This document shows positions 35,629 to 44,831 of a stretch of 64,000 nt of DNA, one piece after another. The notes under the pieces are model-generated. The model saw nothing but the letters and a program-made list of their open reading frames with translations. It was not told the origin of the DNA and searched no databases. Within the stretch, counting starts at the first letter, position 1. Every line of letters starts with the position of its first letter. The stretch is from positions 620,001-684,000 of the forward strand of contig NZ_CP085051.1 in NCBI RefSeq assembly GCF_020616335.1, written 5' to 3'. Position numbers and translations under genes: made by a program. This DNA comes from Corynebacterium uberis. Its GTDB lineage: Bacteria > Actinomycetota > Actinomycetes > Mycobacteriales > Mycobacteriaceae.

Positions 35629-36078
35629 TTAGGCGAACAGGCCGACGATCTTAGCGATGATCGGGATGGCCTGGCCGATGACGCTGAGGAAATCGGAGGC
35701 GGAGGAGCCCTCGCTGTCAGAGGAGGAGCCCTGCTCTTCGGTCTCGGTCGTGGTGGCGGCGCCAGCCTCGGAGGGGGTCTCCGCGTTGGTCTCATCCTTG
35801 GAGGAGGAGCCCTCGGAGTGGGAGGAGCCTTCGCCAGCCGGGGCGGGGGCCTCGGACTCAGCGGGAGCCTCGGACTCAGCCGGGGCCTCGGACTCGGCGG
35901 GGGCCTCAGACTCGGCCGGAGCTTCGGTCTCGGCGGGAGCCTCGGTGGTCACCTCAGCGGTGGCGGTGGAATCGGCGGCGGGAGCCTCGTCGGCGAAGGC
36001 CGGGGCGGTCAGGCCGGCGGTGGCCAGGGCTGCGGACGCCGCGATGGCGGCGATGTTCTTACGAGAGATGATCGACAT
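35629..36078 (-). CDS. Secreted protein with EAPAES repeats and amphipathic hydrophobic tail
   Basis: A 149-residue protein. Signal peptide about 1-29, ending APAFA. Residues 45-80 are tandem hexapeptides (EAPAET, then EAPAES four times), encoded by 18-bp DNA repeats. Next come a Ser/Glu/Thr-rich disordered stretch and a C-terminal segment DFLSVIGQAIPIIAKIVGLF that looks like a short membrane-active or amphipathic helix. The ATG at 36078 gives the signal peptide. Monocistronic with its own terminator. No family recognised. It could be a surface-exposed spacer protein or a mycomembrane-associated peptide carrier. Confidence 0.8.
   Translation of the reverse strand: MSIISRKNIAAIAASAALATAGLTAPAFADEAPAADSTATAEVTTEAPAETEAPAESEAPAESEAPAESEAPAESEAPAPAGEGSSHSEGSSSKDETNAETPSEAGAATTTETEEQGSSSDSEGSSASDFLSVIGQAIPIIAKIVGLFA
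35849..35938. repeat. Five 18-bp tandem repeats encoding EAPAES units
   Basis: Units at 35849, 35867, 35885, 35903 and 35921, each near GCCTCGGACTCAGCGGGA on the plus strand. Repeat number could vary between strains. Confidence 0.85.
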
Positions 36079-36227
36079 GGCACTGTCCTTTTTCTCTGGT
36101 TGGGAGTGGAACGAGCGCCAGTCTAAAAGCAGGCCGCCCTGCTTATCAATGCTTTTCACCCTTCGTACCGCAAGAGTGTCAAAAGGGGGACCCCCGGACG
36201 GGTGGATACCAAAGTGGACTGTCCAGG

Positions 36228-37016
36228 TCAGGGCTGTGGGGCCTGGAGGGCGTCGAGTGCCAGCTGGTGAAGGGAGCCGTTGGTAGCCAGGGCACTTCCG
36301 TGTCCGGGGCCGTCCGATCCGGTCAGTGAGGTGAAGCGTCCGCCGGCTTCGGTGACCAGGAGGCTGGGGGCGGCGAGGTCCCAGAGGGAGACTTCTGGTT
36401 CCGCGGCAATGTCCACTGCGCCTTCGGCGACCAGGCAGTAGTTCCAGAAGTCACCGAAGCCGCGCAGCCGCCACGTGCGATCGCTGAGCGCCACAAAGGA
36501 TTCGCGCAGGCCCTTGTCCTTCCACCCGCTGAGTGAGGAAAAGGACAGGGACGCGTCATCGAGCCGGGTGACTTCGGAGACGTGAAGTCGGCGCGGGTCG
36601 TTGGTGTTGAAGCGCGACCAGGCGCCCTCCCCACGCTGTGCCCACCACCGTCGGGTGAGCGCCGGGGCGGAGATGACGGCGACGGCGGGGGCGGCGTCGA
36701 TAAGCAGGCAGATGAGGGTGGCCCACACGGGCACACCGCGGACATAGTTTTTGGTGCCGTCGATGGGGTCGATGATCCATTGCCGGCCGGAGGTCGCGGG
36801 GGTGCCGCCGAATTCCTCGCCGAGGATGGCGTCATCGGGGCGCTGGGCGGCCAGCAGGTCGCGCAGGGTGCGCTCGCAGGCGAGGTCGGCATCGGAGACG
36901 GGCGTCATGTCCGGCTTGGTGTCTACGCGCAGGTCTGCGGCCTGAAACCTGGGCAGGGTGAGGGCATCCGCGGCGTCGGCAAGGGCGTGGGCAAGGTGCA
37001 GGTCTGCGCTGGTCAT
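36228..37016 (-). CDS. hisN: Histidinol-phosphatase, inositol-monophosphatase family
   Basis: A 262-residue IMPase-fold protein. Metal and substrate motifs: LGEEFGG (about residue 62), [13 protein letters not shown] (about 80) and [15 protein letters not shown] (about 212). In corynebacteria this family member dephosphorylates histidinol phosphate. The ATG at 37016 overlaps the stop of the preceding paralogue by ATGA. Synteny with prfB-ftsE-ftsX-smpB supports hisN. A 13-mer copy is at 36693-36705. Confidence 0.9.
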   Translation of the reverse strand: MTSADLHLAHALADAADALTLPRFQAADLRVDTKPDMTPVSDADLACERTLRDLLAAQRPDDAILGEEFGGTPATSGRQWIIDPIDGTKNYVRGVPVWATLICLLIDAAPAVAVISAPALTRRWWAQRGEGAWSRFNTNDPRRLHVSEVTRLDDASLSFSSLSGWKDKGLRESFVALSDRTWRLRGFGDFWNYCLVAEGAVDIAAEPEVSLWDLAAPSLLVTEAGGRFTSLTGSDGPGHGSALATNGSLHQLALDALQAPQP

Positions 37017-37882
37017 TGAGCTTCCTTGAGTAGTTGGGCGATGCGGGTCACACATGCGTGGCCGCCGGCGATGCGCCAGGTGACCCCGCCGGCTTCGACG
37101 GTCGCGGTGGTTCCGCCGGCGGCTTCGACAAGCGCCCGGCCGGGCAGCCAGTCCCATGGGGCGACGGAATGTTGGAACCAGGCCCCGTGGGTTCCTGCCG
37201 CAATGCCAGCCAGGTCCACGGACGCGGCGCCGAGCATGCGCAGCGTCGCCGCTTGGGTGACCACCGCGAGCCAGGCGTCGCGGGTGGGAGCCTCGGCGAG
37301 CTTGGTGGGGTGCAGGTAGGTGGCTACGGCGCTGCGCTCCAGGGGTTCGGCCGAGGGGCCGGCAACGGGGGTGCCGTCGCAGGTGGTGGGGTGTTCGGGC
37401 CCGCCGCACCAGGTGTAGCCCATGTCGGGCCGGTGCACGGCGCCGACGATGACCTCGTCCGGATCCGCGGCGTCCCCGCGCACCAGCGCCACCGCGCTGC
37501 ACCAATAATCCGAACCGCGGGTGAAGTTGTAGGTACCGTCCACGGGGTCAATCACCCACGTTCTTCCGCTTGTCGACGCCGCGGCGGCCCCCTCCTCCCC
37601 AACGATGCCGTCGTCAGGGCGCAGGGCCGCGAGCGCGCCCGCAACAAAGCGCTCGGCAGCGCGGTCCGCATCGGTGACCACATCAGATACTGAGGTCTTG
37701 TAGTCAGTATCAACCCCGGCGGAGCGCATCCGCCACGCCAACCGCCCGGCGTTGAATACGAGTGCCTGGGCGAGCTGGGCGTCGGTGTCTCCACGGCGGG
37801 CGGCGACAAAGGTAGAGGTGACAGCGTCGATCATCGCCTCGACCGACGGCGGGGAAGAATGGGACGAATCCATGGGCTCCAT
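37013..37882 (-). CDS. Inositol-monophosphatase family protein, hisN neighbour
   Basis: A 289-residue paralogue of HisN. Motifs: [21 protein letters not shown] and [15 protein letters not shown]. Start is uncertain: ATG at 37882 ([10 protein letters not shown]) or 37873 (MDSSH), the latter with GGAG very close. The open frame upstream is not family-like. It overlaps hisN by 4 bases. It may dephosphorylate inositol phosphate or another sugar phosphate; substrate not readable from sequence. A 13-mer copy is at 37568-37580. Confidence 0.87.
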   Translation of the reverse strand: MEPMDSSHSSPPSVEAMIDAVTSTFVAARRGDTDAQLAQALVFNAGRLAWRMRSAGVDTDYKTSVSDVVTDADRAAERFVAGALAALRPDDGIVGEEGAAAASTSGRTWVIDPVDGTYNFTRGSDYWCSAVALVRGDAADPDEVIVGAVHRPDMGYTWCGGPEHPTTCDGTPVAGPSAEPLERSAVATYLHPTKLAEAPTRDAWLAVVTQAATLRMLGAASVDLAGIAAGTHGAWFQHSVAPWDWLPGRALVEAAGGTTATVEAGGVTWRIAGGHACVTRIAQLLKEAQ

Positions 37883-38107
37883 TGTGCCCAACGCCGCCGC
37901 ATTGCGCTCAGCGGCCCCACCTGGGGTCCATCCGGCACGGTTGGCAGCTGTGCGCGCGGTGCCCAGGTGGGGCCTCGATGCCGGCTCAATGGTGCTTCGA
38001 TGCTGCCTTGCTGCTGCCAGGGTGTTGCCGGATTGTTGCCGTGTTGTTGCCATACAGTGACCGTTTTGCCCTTGTCGGGGTCCTGCCGCGCCGCGTTAGC
38101 TTAAACC

Positions 38108-38659
38108 ATGACTTTTGAATCACTGGAACATATGACCGTCGGTGAGGTGCTCACCGGAATAGCTGCTGTGGACGCGATAGTCATCGGCGTGCCCGCGGTC
38201 GTGCTCGCGATCGTTGCCAGCGCTGTGTACTACGGAATGGATCGCCCCGGGGCCACCGGGAGGCCGTTTGGGTGGGGCAACTGGCTTCTCGTCGCAGTCG
38301 GGTGCGTGGCCGGGCTCGCGGTCTTTGGGGCCCTGCTGACGTGGCCGCTCGGTGAGCATGGAGATTGGGCGCCCTGGCAGGTGGCCTTGGCCTCTGCGGT
38401 GGCCGTGGCGATCACCGCGACGCTGGTCACGCGCGCTCGGTGGCTATGGTCGGGGGCGCTGAGCGCCGCGACCGCGGTGGCGGTGGGTGTCAGCGTGGCC
38501 TGGAGCTTGTGGGCGGGCTTTGAGGACTCCACCGGGCTGTGGGGAGCGGGGCTTGTGTTCTTAGTTGCTGGCGTGGTGGCCGGGCTGATTGTGACGGGAG
38601 TTGTCACCGCTGGCGTGGTGGCAAGGAGGCGACACCGGGCCGGCGGTGGGGGTCGGTAG
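38108..38659 (+). CDS. Integral membrane protein, unknown function
   Basis: A 183-residue protein with about five hydrophobic helices (near residues 14-42, 57-78, 88-106, 115-133 and 142-170) and a basic C-terminus RRRHRAGG. It begins 226 bases from the divergent IMPase gene and ends 11 bases before prfB, so may be co-transcribed with it. No domain recognised. No clear ribosome-binding site; a leaderless start is possible (TAGCTT just upstream). Confidence 0.72.
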   Translation: MTFESLEHMTVGEVLTGIAAVDAIVIGVPAVVLAIVASAVYYGMDRPGATGRPFGWGNWLLVAVGCVAGLAVFGALLTWPLGEHGDWAPWQVALASAVAVAITATLVTRARWLWSGALSAATAVAVGVSVAWSLWAGFEDSTGLWGAGLVFLVAGVVAGLIVTGVVTAGVVARRRHRAGGGGR

Positions 38660-38670
38660 GATGAGCAGTC

Positions 38671-39783
38671 ATGCGACCAGAAATCTCCTCGGAACTGCAT
38701 GACCTTGACTCCACTCTCACCACAATTGAAAAGGTGCTTGACCCGGAGGAGATGGATGAGCGGGTCCGCGAACTAGAAGCGCAGGCGTCCGATCCGACGT
38801 TGTGGGACGATCCGGAGCACGCCCAATCGGTAACCATGGAGTTATCCAACGTGCAGGCACGCCTGCGCAAAATACGCGGCCTGCGCCAGCGCTTAGAGGA
38901 CTTGCCGGTGATGTATGAGCTGGCTGAAGAGGAGGGAGAGGGGCTCGATCTAGCCGACGCGGAGCGGGCAGAGCTTAAGGATGCCATCGCCTCCTTAGAG
39001 GTCACCACCATGCTGTCCGGGGAATACGATCAGCGTGAGGCCGTGATTAATATCCGCTCCGGGGCGGGCGGCGTGGACGCGGCCGACTGGGCCGAGATGC
39101 TCATGCGCATGTACATCCGCTGGGCGGAAAAACATGAGCACGCGGTGGACGTCTATGACATTTCTTATGCGGAGGAAGCGGGCATCAAGTCGGCCACCTT
39201 CGTCGTTCACGGGGACTATATGTACGGCCAGCTCTCGGTGGAGCAGGGTGCCCACCGCCTGGTGCGCATCAGCCCCTTTGACAATCAGGCCCGCCGCCAA
39301 ACGTCCTTTGCAGAGGTGGAGGTCCTGCCGGTGGTTGAGCAGACAGACCACATTGATATCCCGGACGCAGACGTCCGCGTGGACGTCTTCCGCTCCTCTG
39401 GTCCCGGCGGGCAGTCCGTGAACACCACGGATTCTGCGGTTCGCCTGACGCACACCCCCACGGGCATCGTGGTGACCTGCCAAAATGAGAAGTCCCAGAT
39501 CCAAAACAAGGCCTCCGCCATGCGGGTGTTGCAGGCCAAGCTGTTGGAGCGCAAGCGCCAGGAGGAGCGCGCGGAGATGGATGCCCTTGGTGCCGGGGGC
39601 AATGCGTCCTGGGGCAACCAAATGCGCTCCTACGTGCTGCATCCTTATCAGATGGTCAAGGATTTGCGCACCGGATATGAGACCGGGGATCCTTCCTCCG
39701 TGCTGGACGGCAACATTGATGAGCTGCTGGAGTCGGGCATCCGCTGGCGGATGGCGCAGCACAGCGAGGCCGAGCACGCCTAG
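38671..39783 (+). CDS. prfB: Peptide chain release factor 2
   Basis: RF2 ends translation at UGA and UAA. The 370-residue protein has the SPF anticodon-like tripeptide in RISPFDNQ and the catalytic GGQ in [10 protein letters not shown]. It reads as one continuous frame, so there is no programmed +1 frameshift as in E. coli. Upstream of ftsE-ftsX-smpB, the standard actinobacterial order. Confidence 0.97.
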   Translation: MRPEISSELHDLDSTLTTIEKVLDPEEMDERVRELEAQASDPTLWDDPEHAQSVTMELSNVQARLRKIRGLRQRLEDLPVMYELAEEEGEGLDLADAERAELKDAIASLEVTTMLSGEYDQREAVINIRSGAGGVDAADWAEMLMRMYIRWAEKHEHAVDVYDISYAEEAGIKSATFVVHGDYMYGQLSVEQGAHRLVRISPFDNQARRQTSFAEVEVLPVVEQTDHIDIPDADVRVDVFRSSGPGGQSVNTTDSAVRLTHTPTGIVVTCQNEKSQIQNKASAMRVLQAKLLERKRQEERAEMDALGAGGNASWGNQMRSYVLHPYQMVKDLRTGYETGDPSSVLDGNIDELLESGIRWRMAQHSEAEHA

Positions 39784-39805
39784 GGGGTAGCTGGGGCCTA
39801 CCCCC
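39783..39805. terminator. Hairpin after prfB
   Basis: GGGGGTA, loop GCTGGGGCC, TACCCCC, immediately after the stop codon. It lacks a T-tract. Confidence 0.55.
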
Positions 39806-40119
39806 TCGCCGGAGCGGCGGCGCGGCGCCCGGCGGCGGTGGTGGTGCGGCGGCTGGGTCCGGTGACCGGGGGTGCGAGCGTGGGGGAGGGGGCGTCGATA
39901 AGCGTGTCCTGCTGCCACGGTCCAGGGCTCGCGCGGTGTGCGGGAGGTGGCGAGCATTCCGTAGGGCGTGCGGCGCGGGTGGCGCGCGGTTCGTTGGGGC
40001 TGTGCGGGCCCGCGCTGATGTCGGCACGCGCGAACTGTGGAAATAGTGACATCAGTGGTCGAAGTTAAACTTGTGGTCTTTGGGGCACGTCGTGGGCAGC
40101 TCCGCTAGGGTAGGACACC
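39806..40119. other. Intergenic region upstream of ftsE
   Basis: About 310 bases with no gene. It holds an exact 13-mer copy at 39891-39903. TAGGGT at 40106-40111, eight bases before the ftsE GTG, is a likely -10 box for a leaderless ftsEX mRNA. Confidence 0.6.
39891..39903. repeat. Intergenic copy of dispersed 13-mer
   Basis: GGCGTCGATAAGC, the reverse complement of GCTTATCGACGCC. Confidence 0.8.
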
Positions 40120-40809
40120 GTGATCACGTTTGACTCCGTAACCAAGGTGTACAAAACCTCGACGCGGCCAGCCCTCAACAACGTCTCGCTGCAGATAGAC
40201 AAGGGGGACTTCGTCTTTCTCATCGGGCCCTCCGGCTCCGGCAAGTCCACGTTCCTAGAGCTGCTCATCCGTGAAGAACGCCTGACGTCGGGAGACCTCT
40301 ACATCGGGGACTTCCACGTCAACAAGCTGCGCGGCAGCCAGGTCAACCAACTACGCCGCGGCATCGGCTACGTCTTCCAGGACTTCCGCCTGCTGCCCAA
40401 ACTGAGCGTCTATGACAACGTCGCCTTCGCGCTGGAGGTCATTGGCGCGAAGAAGAAGCAGATTGCCCGCGCGGTGCCGGAAACCCTTGAACTCGTTGGA
40501 CTGGCGGCCAAAGCGAATCGCCTGCCCAGCGAACTGTCCGGCGGTGAGCGCCAGCGGGTGGCTATCGCGCGCGCCTTTGTCAACCGCCCTCAGGTGCTCC
40601 TGGCGGACGAGCCCACCGGCAACCTTGACCCAGATACGTCCGACGGCATCATGAACCTGCTGACCCTGATCAACCGCACCGGCACCACGGTCATCGCCTC
40701 GACCCACAACGCCCGGGCCGTCAATGACATGCGCCGCCGAGTCATCGAACTGAAACTCGGACAGCTCGTTCGCGATGACGCCCACGGCGTCTACGGCGAG
40801 GCCCACTGA
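40120..40809 (+). CDS. ftsE: Cell-division ABC transporter ATPase FtsE
   Basis: A 229-residue ABC ATPase. Walker [10 protein letters not shown], signature [14 protein letters not shown], Walker [13 protein letters not shown]. With FtsX it activates peptidoglycan hydrolases at the septum (RipC in actinobacteria). The GTG start is probably leaderless given the -10-like TAGGGT eight bases upstream. ftsX follows after 81 bases. Confidence 0.96.
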   Translation: MITFDSVTKVYKTSTRPALNNVSLQIDKGDFVFLIGPSGSGKSTFLELLIREERLTSGDLYIGDFHVNKLRGSQVNQLRRGIGYVFQDFRLLPKLSVYDNVAFALEVIGAKKKQIARAVPETLELVGLAAKANRLPSELSGGERQRVAIARAFVNRPQVLLADEPTGNLDPDTSDGIMNLLTLINRTGTTVIASTHNARAVNDMRRRVIELKLGQLVRDDAHGVYGEAH

Positions 40810-40890
40810 CCCAACCGCCCTTGTCCACCTCCGGCGTGCCGCTGCGCCGCCGGGCGGGAATCAAGGAAGAAAGGCTTTGAGAAAATCACC

Positions 40891-41793
40891 ATGAAGTTCG
40901 GATTTGTCTTACGCGAAGCCCTTCACGGGCTGGGTCGCAACATCACCATGACCATCGCCTTGGTGATCACCACAGCGATCTCCCTGGCCCTTCTGGCCAC
41001 AGGTCTGCTGGTGACCAACATGACAGAAGACACCAAGCAGATCTACCTCGACCGCGTGGAGGTGATGATCCAATTCGATGACGAGGTCTCCGCCAAGGAC
41101 TCCACCTGCACGAGCTCCGAATGCGCCGCCGTCAAGGACGCCCTGGAAGGCGCCGACGGCGTCGAATCGGTCACCTTCCGCTCCCGCGACCAGTCCTACG
41201 ACCGCTTTGTCGAAGTGTTTGGCAACACCGACCCAGACCTGGTCAAGGAAACCTCCAAGGACGCGCTGCCCGCGGCCCTGCACGTCCGCCTGACGGACCC
41301 GCTGGACACCACCCCCCTGGACAAGGTTCGCAACATGAGCCATGTCGCTGAGGTTGTCGATCAAGTCGATGACCTCCAGGGCGCCACGGACAACCTCGAC
41401 TCCGTGCGCAATGCCACCTTCTTGCTCGCCGCCGTCCAGGCCATCGCCGCGATCTTCCTCATCGCCAACATGGTCCAAATCGCCGCCTACAACCGGCGCG
41501 ATGAGATTGCCATCATGCGCATGGTCGGCGCGTCCCGCTGGTACACCCAGGCCCCCTTCGTCCTGGAGGCCGTGGCCGCCACCGTCATCGGCGGAATCCT
41601 GTCGACCGTGGGACTGTTCCTGGGCAAGCAGCTGGTGGTGGACAAGGCGCTCAGCGGCCTGTATGAAGCCCAGTTGCTCGCCCCAGTGACCAGCGCAGAT
41701 ATCTGGCTTGTCATCCCGGGCGTGGTCATCCTTGGCATCATCTTCGCCGCCCTGACCGCGCAATTCACACTGCGCGCTTACGTGCGGAATTAA
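40891..41793 (+). CDS. ftsX: Cell-division membrane protein FtsX
   Basis: A 300-residue protein with four transmembrane helices: one near residues 22-42, a large extracytoplasmic loop (about 45-170) and three more in the C-terminal third. The segment RRDEIAIMRMVGAS is the FtsX/MacB-type coupling region. The extracytoplasmic loop has a Cys pair (CTSSEC), possibly a disulfide. Partner of FtsE. Confidence 0.95.
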   Translation: MKFGFVLREALHGLGRNITMTIALVITTAISLALLATGLLVTNMTEDTKQIYLDRVEVMIQFDDEVSAKDSTCTSSECAAVKDALEGADGVESVTFRSRDQSYDRFVEVFGNTDPDLVKETSKDALPAALHVRLTDPLDTTPLDKVRNMSHVAEVVDQVDDLQGATDNLDSVRNATFLLAAVQAIAAIFLIANMVQIAAYNRRDEIAIMRMVGASRWYTQAPFVLEAVAATVIGGILSTVGLFLGKQLVVDKALSGLYEAQLLAPVTSADIWLVIPGVVILGIIFAALTAQFTLRAYVRN

Positions 41794-41836
41794 ATCTTTA
41801 GATTCTGCTGGCACCGGTGTAGTTTGGGGAGTTGAC

Positions 41837-42352
41837 ATGGCAAAGAAAAAGAAGAAGGCCTCCGGCTCCCGGGCGAGCTCCAACGCGGTTGGCATGACCA
41901 TTGCTACCAACCGCAAAGCTCGCCATGACTACAACATCCTGGACACCTACGAGTGCGGAATCCAGCTGGTAGGAACCGAGGTCAAATCCCTGCGCGAAGG
42001 CAAAGCCTCCCTGGTAGAGGCCTTTGCCACCATCGACGATGGCGAAGTCTGGCTGCGCAACCTCCACATCCCGGAATACTCGCACGGGTCCTGGATGAAC
42101 CACTCGCCGCGGCGTGTGCGCAAGCTGCTCCTGCACCGCCGAGAAATCGACTCCATCATGGGCCGCGTGCGCGACGGCCGCCGCACCCTCGTTCCGCTGA
42201 AGCTCTACTTCAAGGACGGCCGACTCAAAGTCGAGCTGGGCCTGGCAGAGGGCAAGCAGGACTATGACAAGCGCCAAGACATCAAGCGCCGCACCGAAGA
42301 GCGCGAAATCGTCCGCGACATGGGACGCAAGATTAAGGGCGTCCACGCGTGA
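41837..42352 (+). CDS. smpB: SsrA-binding protein SmpB
   Basis: Binds tmRNA and delivers it to stalled ribosomes. The 171-residue protein has a Lys-rich start (MAKKKKKASGS), the core NRKARHDYNILDTYECGIQL with GTEVKSLREGKAS, and the basic tail RRTEEREIVRDMGRKIKG. GGGGAG precedes the ATG. The tmRNA gene lies 446 bases downstream, so both halves of trans-translation are together. Confidence 0.97.
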   Translation: MAKKKKKASGSRASSNAVGMTIATNRKARHDYNILDTYECGIQLVGTEVKSLREGKASLVEAFATIDDGEVWLRNLHIPEYSHGSWMNHSPRRVRKLLLHRREIDSIMGRVRDGRRTLVPLKLYFKDGRLKVELGLAEGKQDYDKRQDIKRRTEEREIVRDMGRKIKGVHA

Positions 42353-42726
42353 AGTGCACCCTCCTCAACGTCCGTGACTACATCGCTGACCCGGATGCCG
42401 CGCACGGCCCGGTGATCCTAGTGGATCGGCTCTGGCCGCGCGGCATAGCCAAAGCCGTATTCACCCCAGACTTCTGGCTCAAAGGCGCGGCCCCCTCGAC
42501 GCGACTGCGCACCTGGTTCCACCACGATCCGCAGCGTTTCCCCGAGTTCGCACAACGCTACCGCGCCGAGCTATCAACCAGCGACGACCCGGACCTCGAG
42601 CAGCTGCTCACGCTCATCGACGCCTCCGAGGTCACCCTTGTCTACGCCGCCCGCGACCGCACCAACAACCACGCCCGAGTGCTTGCAGACTGGCTCGATG
42701 ACGCTTGCCACAGCCCCCGGACGTGA
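42349..42726 (+). CDS. DUF488 family protein
   Basis: A 125-residue protein with the family signatures VDRLWPRGIAK and TLVYAARD. GTG start overlaps the smpB stop by 4 bases (GTGA), so translation is coupled. DUF488 proteins are widespread and uncharacterised; a role linked to trans-translation is only suggested by position. A one-mismatch 13-mer copy lies at 42612-42624. Confidence 0.87.
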   Translation: MKCTLLNVRDYIADPDAAHGPVILVDRLWPRGIAKAVFTPDFWLKGAAPSTRLRTWFHHDPQRFPEFAQRYRAELSTSDDPDLEQLLTLIDASEVTLVYAARDRTNNHARVLADWLDDACHSPRT

Positions 42727-42798
42727 GGTAGCATCGCACCACCGGTTGAGGATGCGTCATGTGCACAATCCCGCCTCAACCGCAGTTACGTAAGACTT

Positions 42799-43178
42799 GG
42801 GGCTGATTTTGGTTTCGACTTCGTAGCTCAAGCCAGGGGAAGCGTGCCGGTGCAGGCTGAGGACCACCGTAAGCGTCGCAGCAAACTGATAAGCGCCGAG
42901 AACACTCAGCGCGACTACGCCCTCGCTGCCTAATAGCAGCCAGCGCGTGTCTGTCAGCCCGGGTTAGTCCCTGACCCGCAAGCTGGCATCGACTTAAAGG
43001 GACTTGCCTTAGGGCCGCGTCAGCGGGGCCCTAAGGGACACCTTCCGCTGACTGGGCCCGTCATCCGGACGTGTTCGACCGAACCGGAGGGCCGAGTAGA
43101 GGCTCCGCGCGAACTGCGCACGGAGAAGCCCTGGCGCGACAACGAAGGACCCGGGTTCGACCCCCGGCAGCTCCACCA
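42799..43178 (+). ncRNA. ssrA: Transfer-messenger RNA (tmRNA)
   Basis: A 380-base tmRNA. The tRNA-like ends GGGGCTG and CAGCTCC pair and the 3' end carries an encoded ACCA; the T-arm reads GGGTTCGACCCCC. The tag reading frame at 42895-42933 encodes AENTQRDYALAA then stop, close to the corynebacterial AEKSQRDYALAA. Pseudoknot-forming GC segments follow. It rescues ribosomes with SmpB. Confidence 0.96.
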
Positions 43179-43778
43179 AGCCCCCTTTCCAGCACTCCTG
43201 GTGAGGAGGCATTTTCTTTGCTTTCAAGGCCCTGACCTGCGGTGATGCCAAGTGTGGTTGAGTGGTGTGGTTGGGTTTACGGCCATCGAGTGCCGGCGCC
43301 GCTATTCGGTGGGTTGGCCCATTGAGAGGAACACGGGTCCCATGTCCTTGGGAGCCGAATGCGTTGACGGTGAGACTCGGGCGTAATGCGGGCGGACAAT
43401 TGCTGCTGGGCTGCTCACTTTGTTTTCCTTGCAGAGCTAAGGAGCGCCCCTGATCCGGGGAGGTGGGGGTCGGGGGGCGTCGATTAGCGAAAATAGAGAC
43501 AGGCGGTGCGCACTGCTGTGACGCGTGCGGGGGTAATCGGGGGCATTGGCATGGAGTGCTGTCCGGTCATGTGTCGTATATCTGCGGCAATACGTACAAA
43601 AGTATTACCTGTGAAGTGCATATGGGTTAGGCTAGCTAGATACTGGATAGCTGAGGGTGGCATGGCAAGATGGCGCCCTTGCGGTTGGTCCAGACCTGAA
43701 ACCCGATACCTACGCAGTCCCTCTGGCACACACGCCAAGTCTTGTGGCCCGAGGCACACGAATGAGGAGAGTTTTTCT
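43179..43778. other. Intergenic region between tmRNA and siderophore importer
   Basis: About 600 bases without a convincing gene. AT content rises from 43560. It holds the DtxR-like box (43622-43640) and a one-mismatch 13-mer copy (43476-43488). GAGGAGA at 43763 is the ribosome-binding site of the next gene. Confidence 0.6.
43622..43640. promoter_or_regulatory. DtxR box candidate of the siderophore importer
   Basis: On the minus strand the 19-mer contains the exact core TAGCCTAACC and matches 13 of 19 consensus positions (TWAGGTWAGSCTWACCTWA). It lies 139 bases before the binding-protein start and so could cover the promoter. Iron repression would be expected. Confidence 0.6.
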
Positions 43779-44831
43779 ATGGCGCTTCACCGTTCTGCAC
43801 TGGCCACAGTGGCCGCAGTGACCACGAGCCTGAGCCTGCTGTTGGCCGGCTGCTCCAGCGATGAAGGAACCACCAGTGCTGCCAGCTCGACGGCGGCAAC
43901 TGCAGAGTCCACCAGCACGGCCGCCGCCGGTTCGGTGACCGTGGAAGACAACCACGGCGAGCACACCGTGTCGCTGCCGATCGGCAAGGTGGCATCGACG
44001 GATAACCGGAGTTTCGCCCTCCTGGAGGCCTGGGGAGTGGATTTGGTCGCAGCGCCGAAGCCGCTGATCCCGTTCACCGTGACCAAGTACACGGATGATC
44101 CCAAGGTGGCTGACCTGGGCAACCACCGTGAGCCCAACCTTGAGGCGCTTGCTGCCGAGCAGCCGGATCTGATCATCAACGGCCAGCGTTTCGAGCGTTT
44201 CTACGATGATATTGTCAAGCTCAACCCCAAGGCGACGGTGTTGGATTTCGAGCCGCGCGAGGGTGAGGATTTGGACGATGAGCTGATTCGTCAAACCGAG
44301 GAGCTAGGCAAGGTCTTTGGTAAGGAATCAGAAGCCGCCAAGACCATTCAGGACTTCAAGGATGCCAAGGAGCGCGCCAAGAAGGCCTACAAGGACTCCG
44401 ATACTGTGATGGCCGTGAATGTCACCGGTGGGGAAGTCCACTTCATCGCTCCGAAGGTCGGCCGCACTTACGGCCCGCTGTTTGAGATGCTGGATCTGAA
44501 GCCCGCGTTGGAGGTTCCGGAAGGCTCTTCTGACCACAAGGGCGATGACATTTCGGTGGAGGCTATTGCACAGGCCAACCCGGATTGGATTCTGGTCCTG
44601 GACCGCGATGCAGGAACGAATAAGCGCAAGGACGCCGACTTTGTCAAGGCCCAGCAGGTCATTGACAAGAATGAGGCATTGGCTAATGTCACGGCGGTGA
44701 AGGAAGGCCACGTGTACTACGCCCCGCAGGACACGTACACCAACGAGTCGATCATTACCTACACCACGATCCTTAATCAGCTTGCTGATGCTTTCGAGTC
44801 CGGCAAGGGAAACCAGGAGTCCGATTCCTAA
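43779..44831 (+). CDS. Siderophore ABC transporter substrate-binding lipoprotein
   Basis: A 350-residue periplasmic-binding-type lipoprotein (LSLLLAGCSS, lipobox LAGC). The Thr/Ala/Ser-rich linker leads to a FatB/CeuE-type domain with KVASTDNRSFALLEAWGVDL and a WILVLDRDAGTN segment. It captures ferric siderophore outside the membrane. The ATG at 43779 follows GAGGAGA and gives the signal sequence; the longer frame is spurious. First gene of a four-gene operon with an upstream DtxR-like box. Layout matches ciuABCD-type loci of C. diphtheriae. Confidence 0.92.
   Translation: MALHRSALATVAAVTTSLSLLLAGCSSDEGTTSAASSTAATAESTSTAAAGSVTVEDNHGEHTVSLPIGKVASTDNRSFALLEAWGVDLVAAPKPLIPFTVTKYTDDPKVADLGNHREPNLEALAAEQPDLIINGQRFERFYDDIVKLNPKATVLDFEPREGEDLDDELIRQTEELGKVFGKESEAAKTIQDFKDAKERAKKAYKDSDTVMAVNVTGGEVHFIAPKVGRTYGPLFEMLDLKPALEVPEGSSDHKGDDISVEAIAQANPDWILVLDRDAGTNKRKDADFVKAQQVIDKNEALANVTAVKEGHVYYAPQDTYTNESIITYTTILNQLADAFESGKGNQESDS

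Noticed and set aside
35849..35938. CRISPR-like direct repeats
   Set aside because: Units are contiguous, in frame and encode EAPAES; no unique spacers.
38671..39783. Programmed frameshift in prfB
   Set aside because: The gene reads as one frame with no internal UGA near codon 26.
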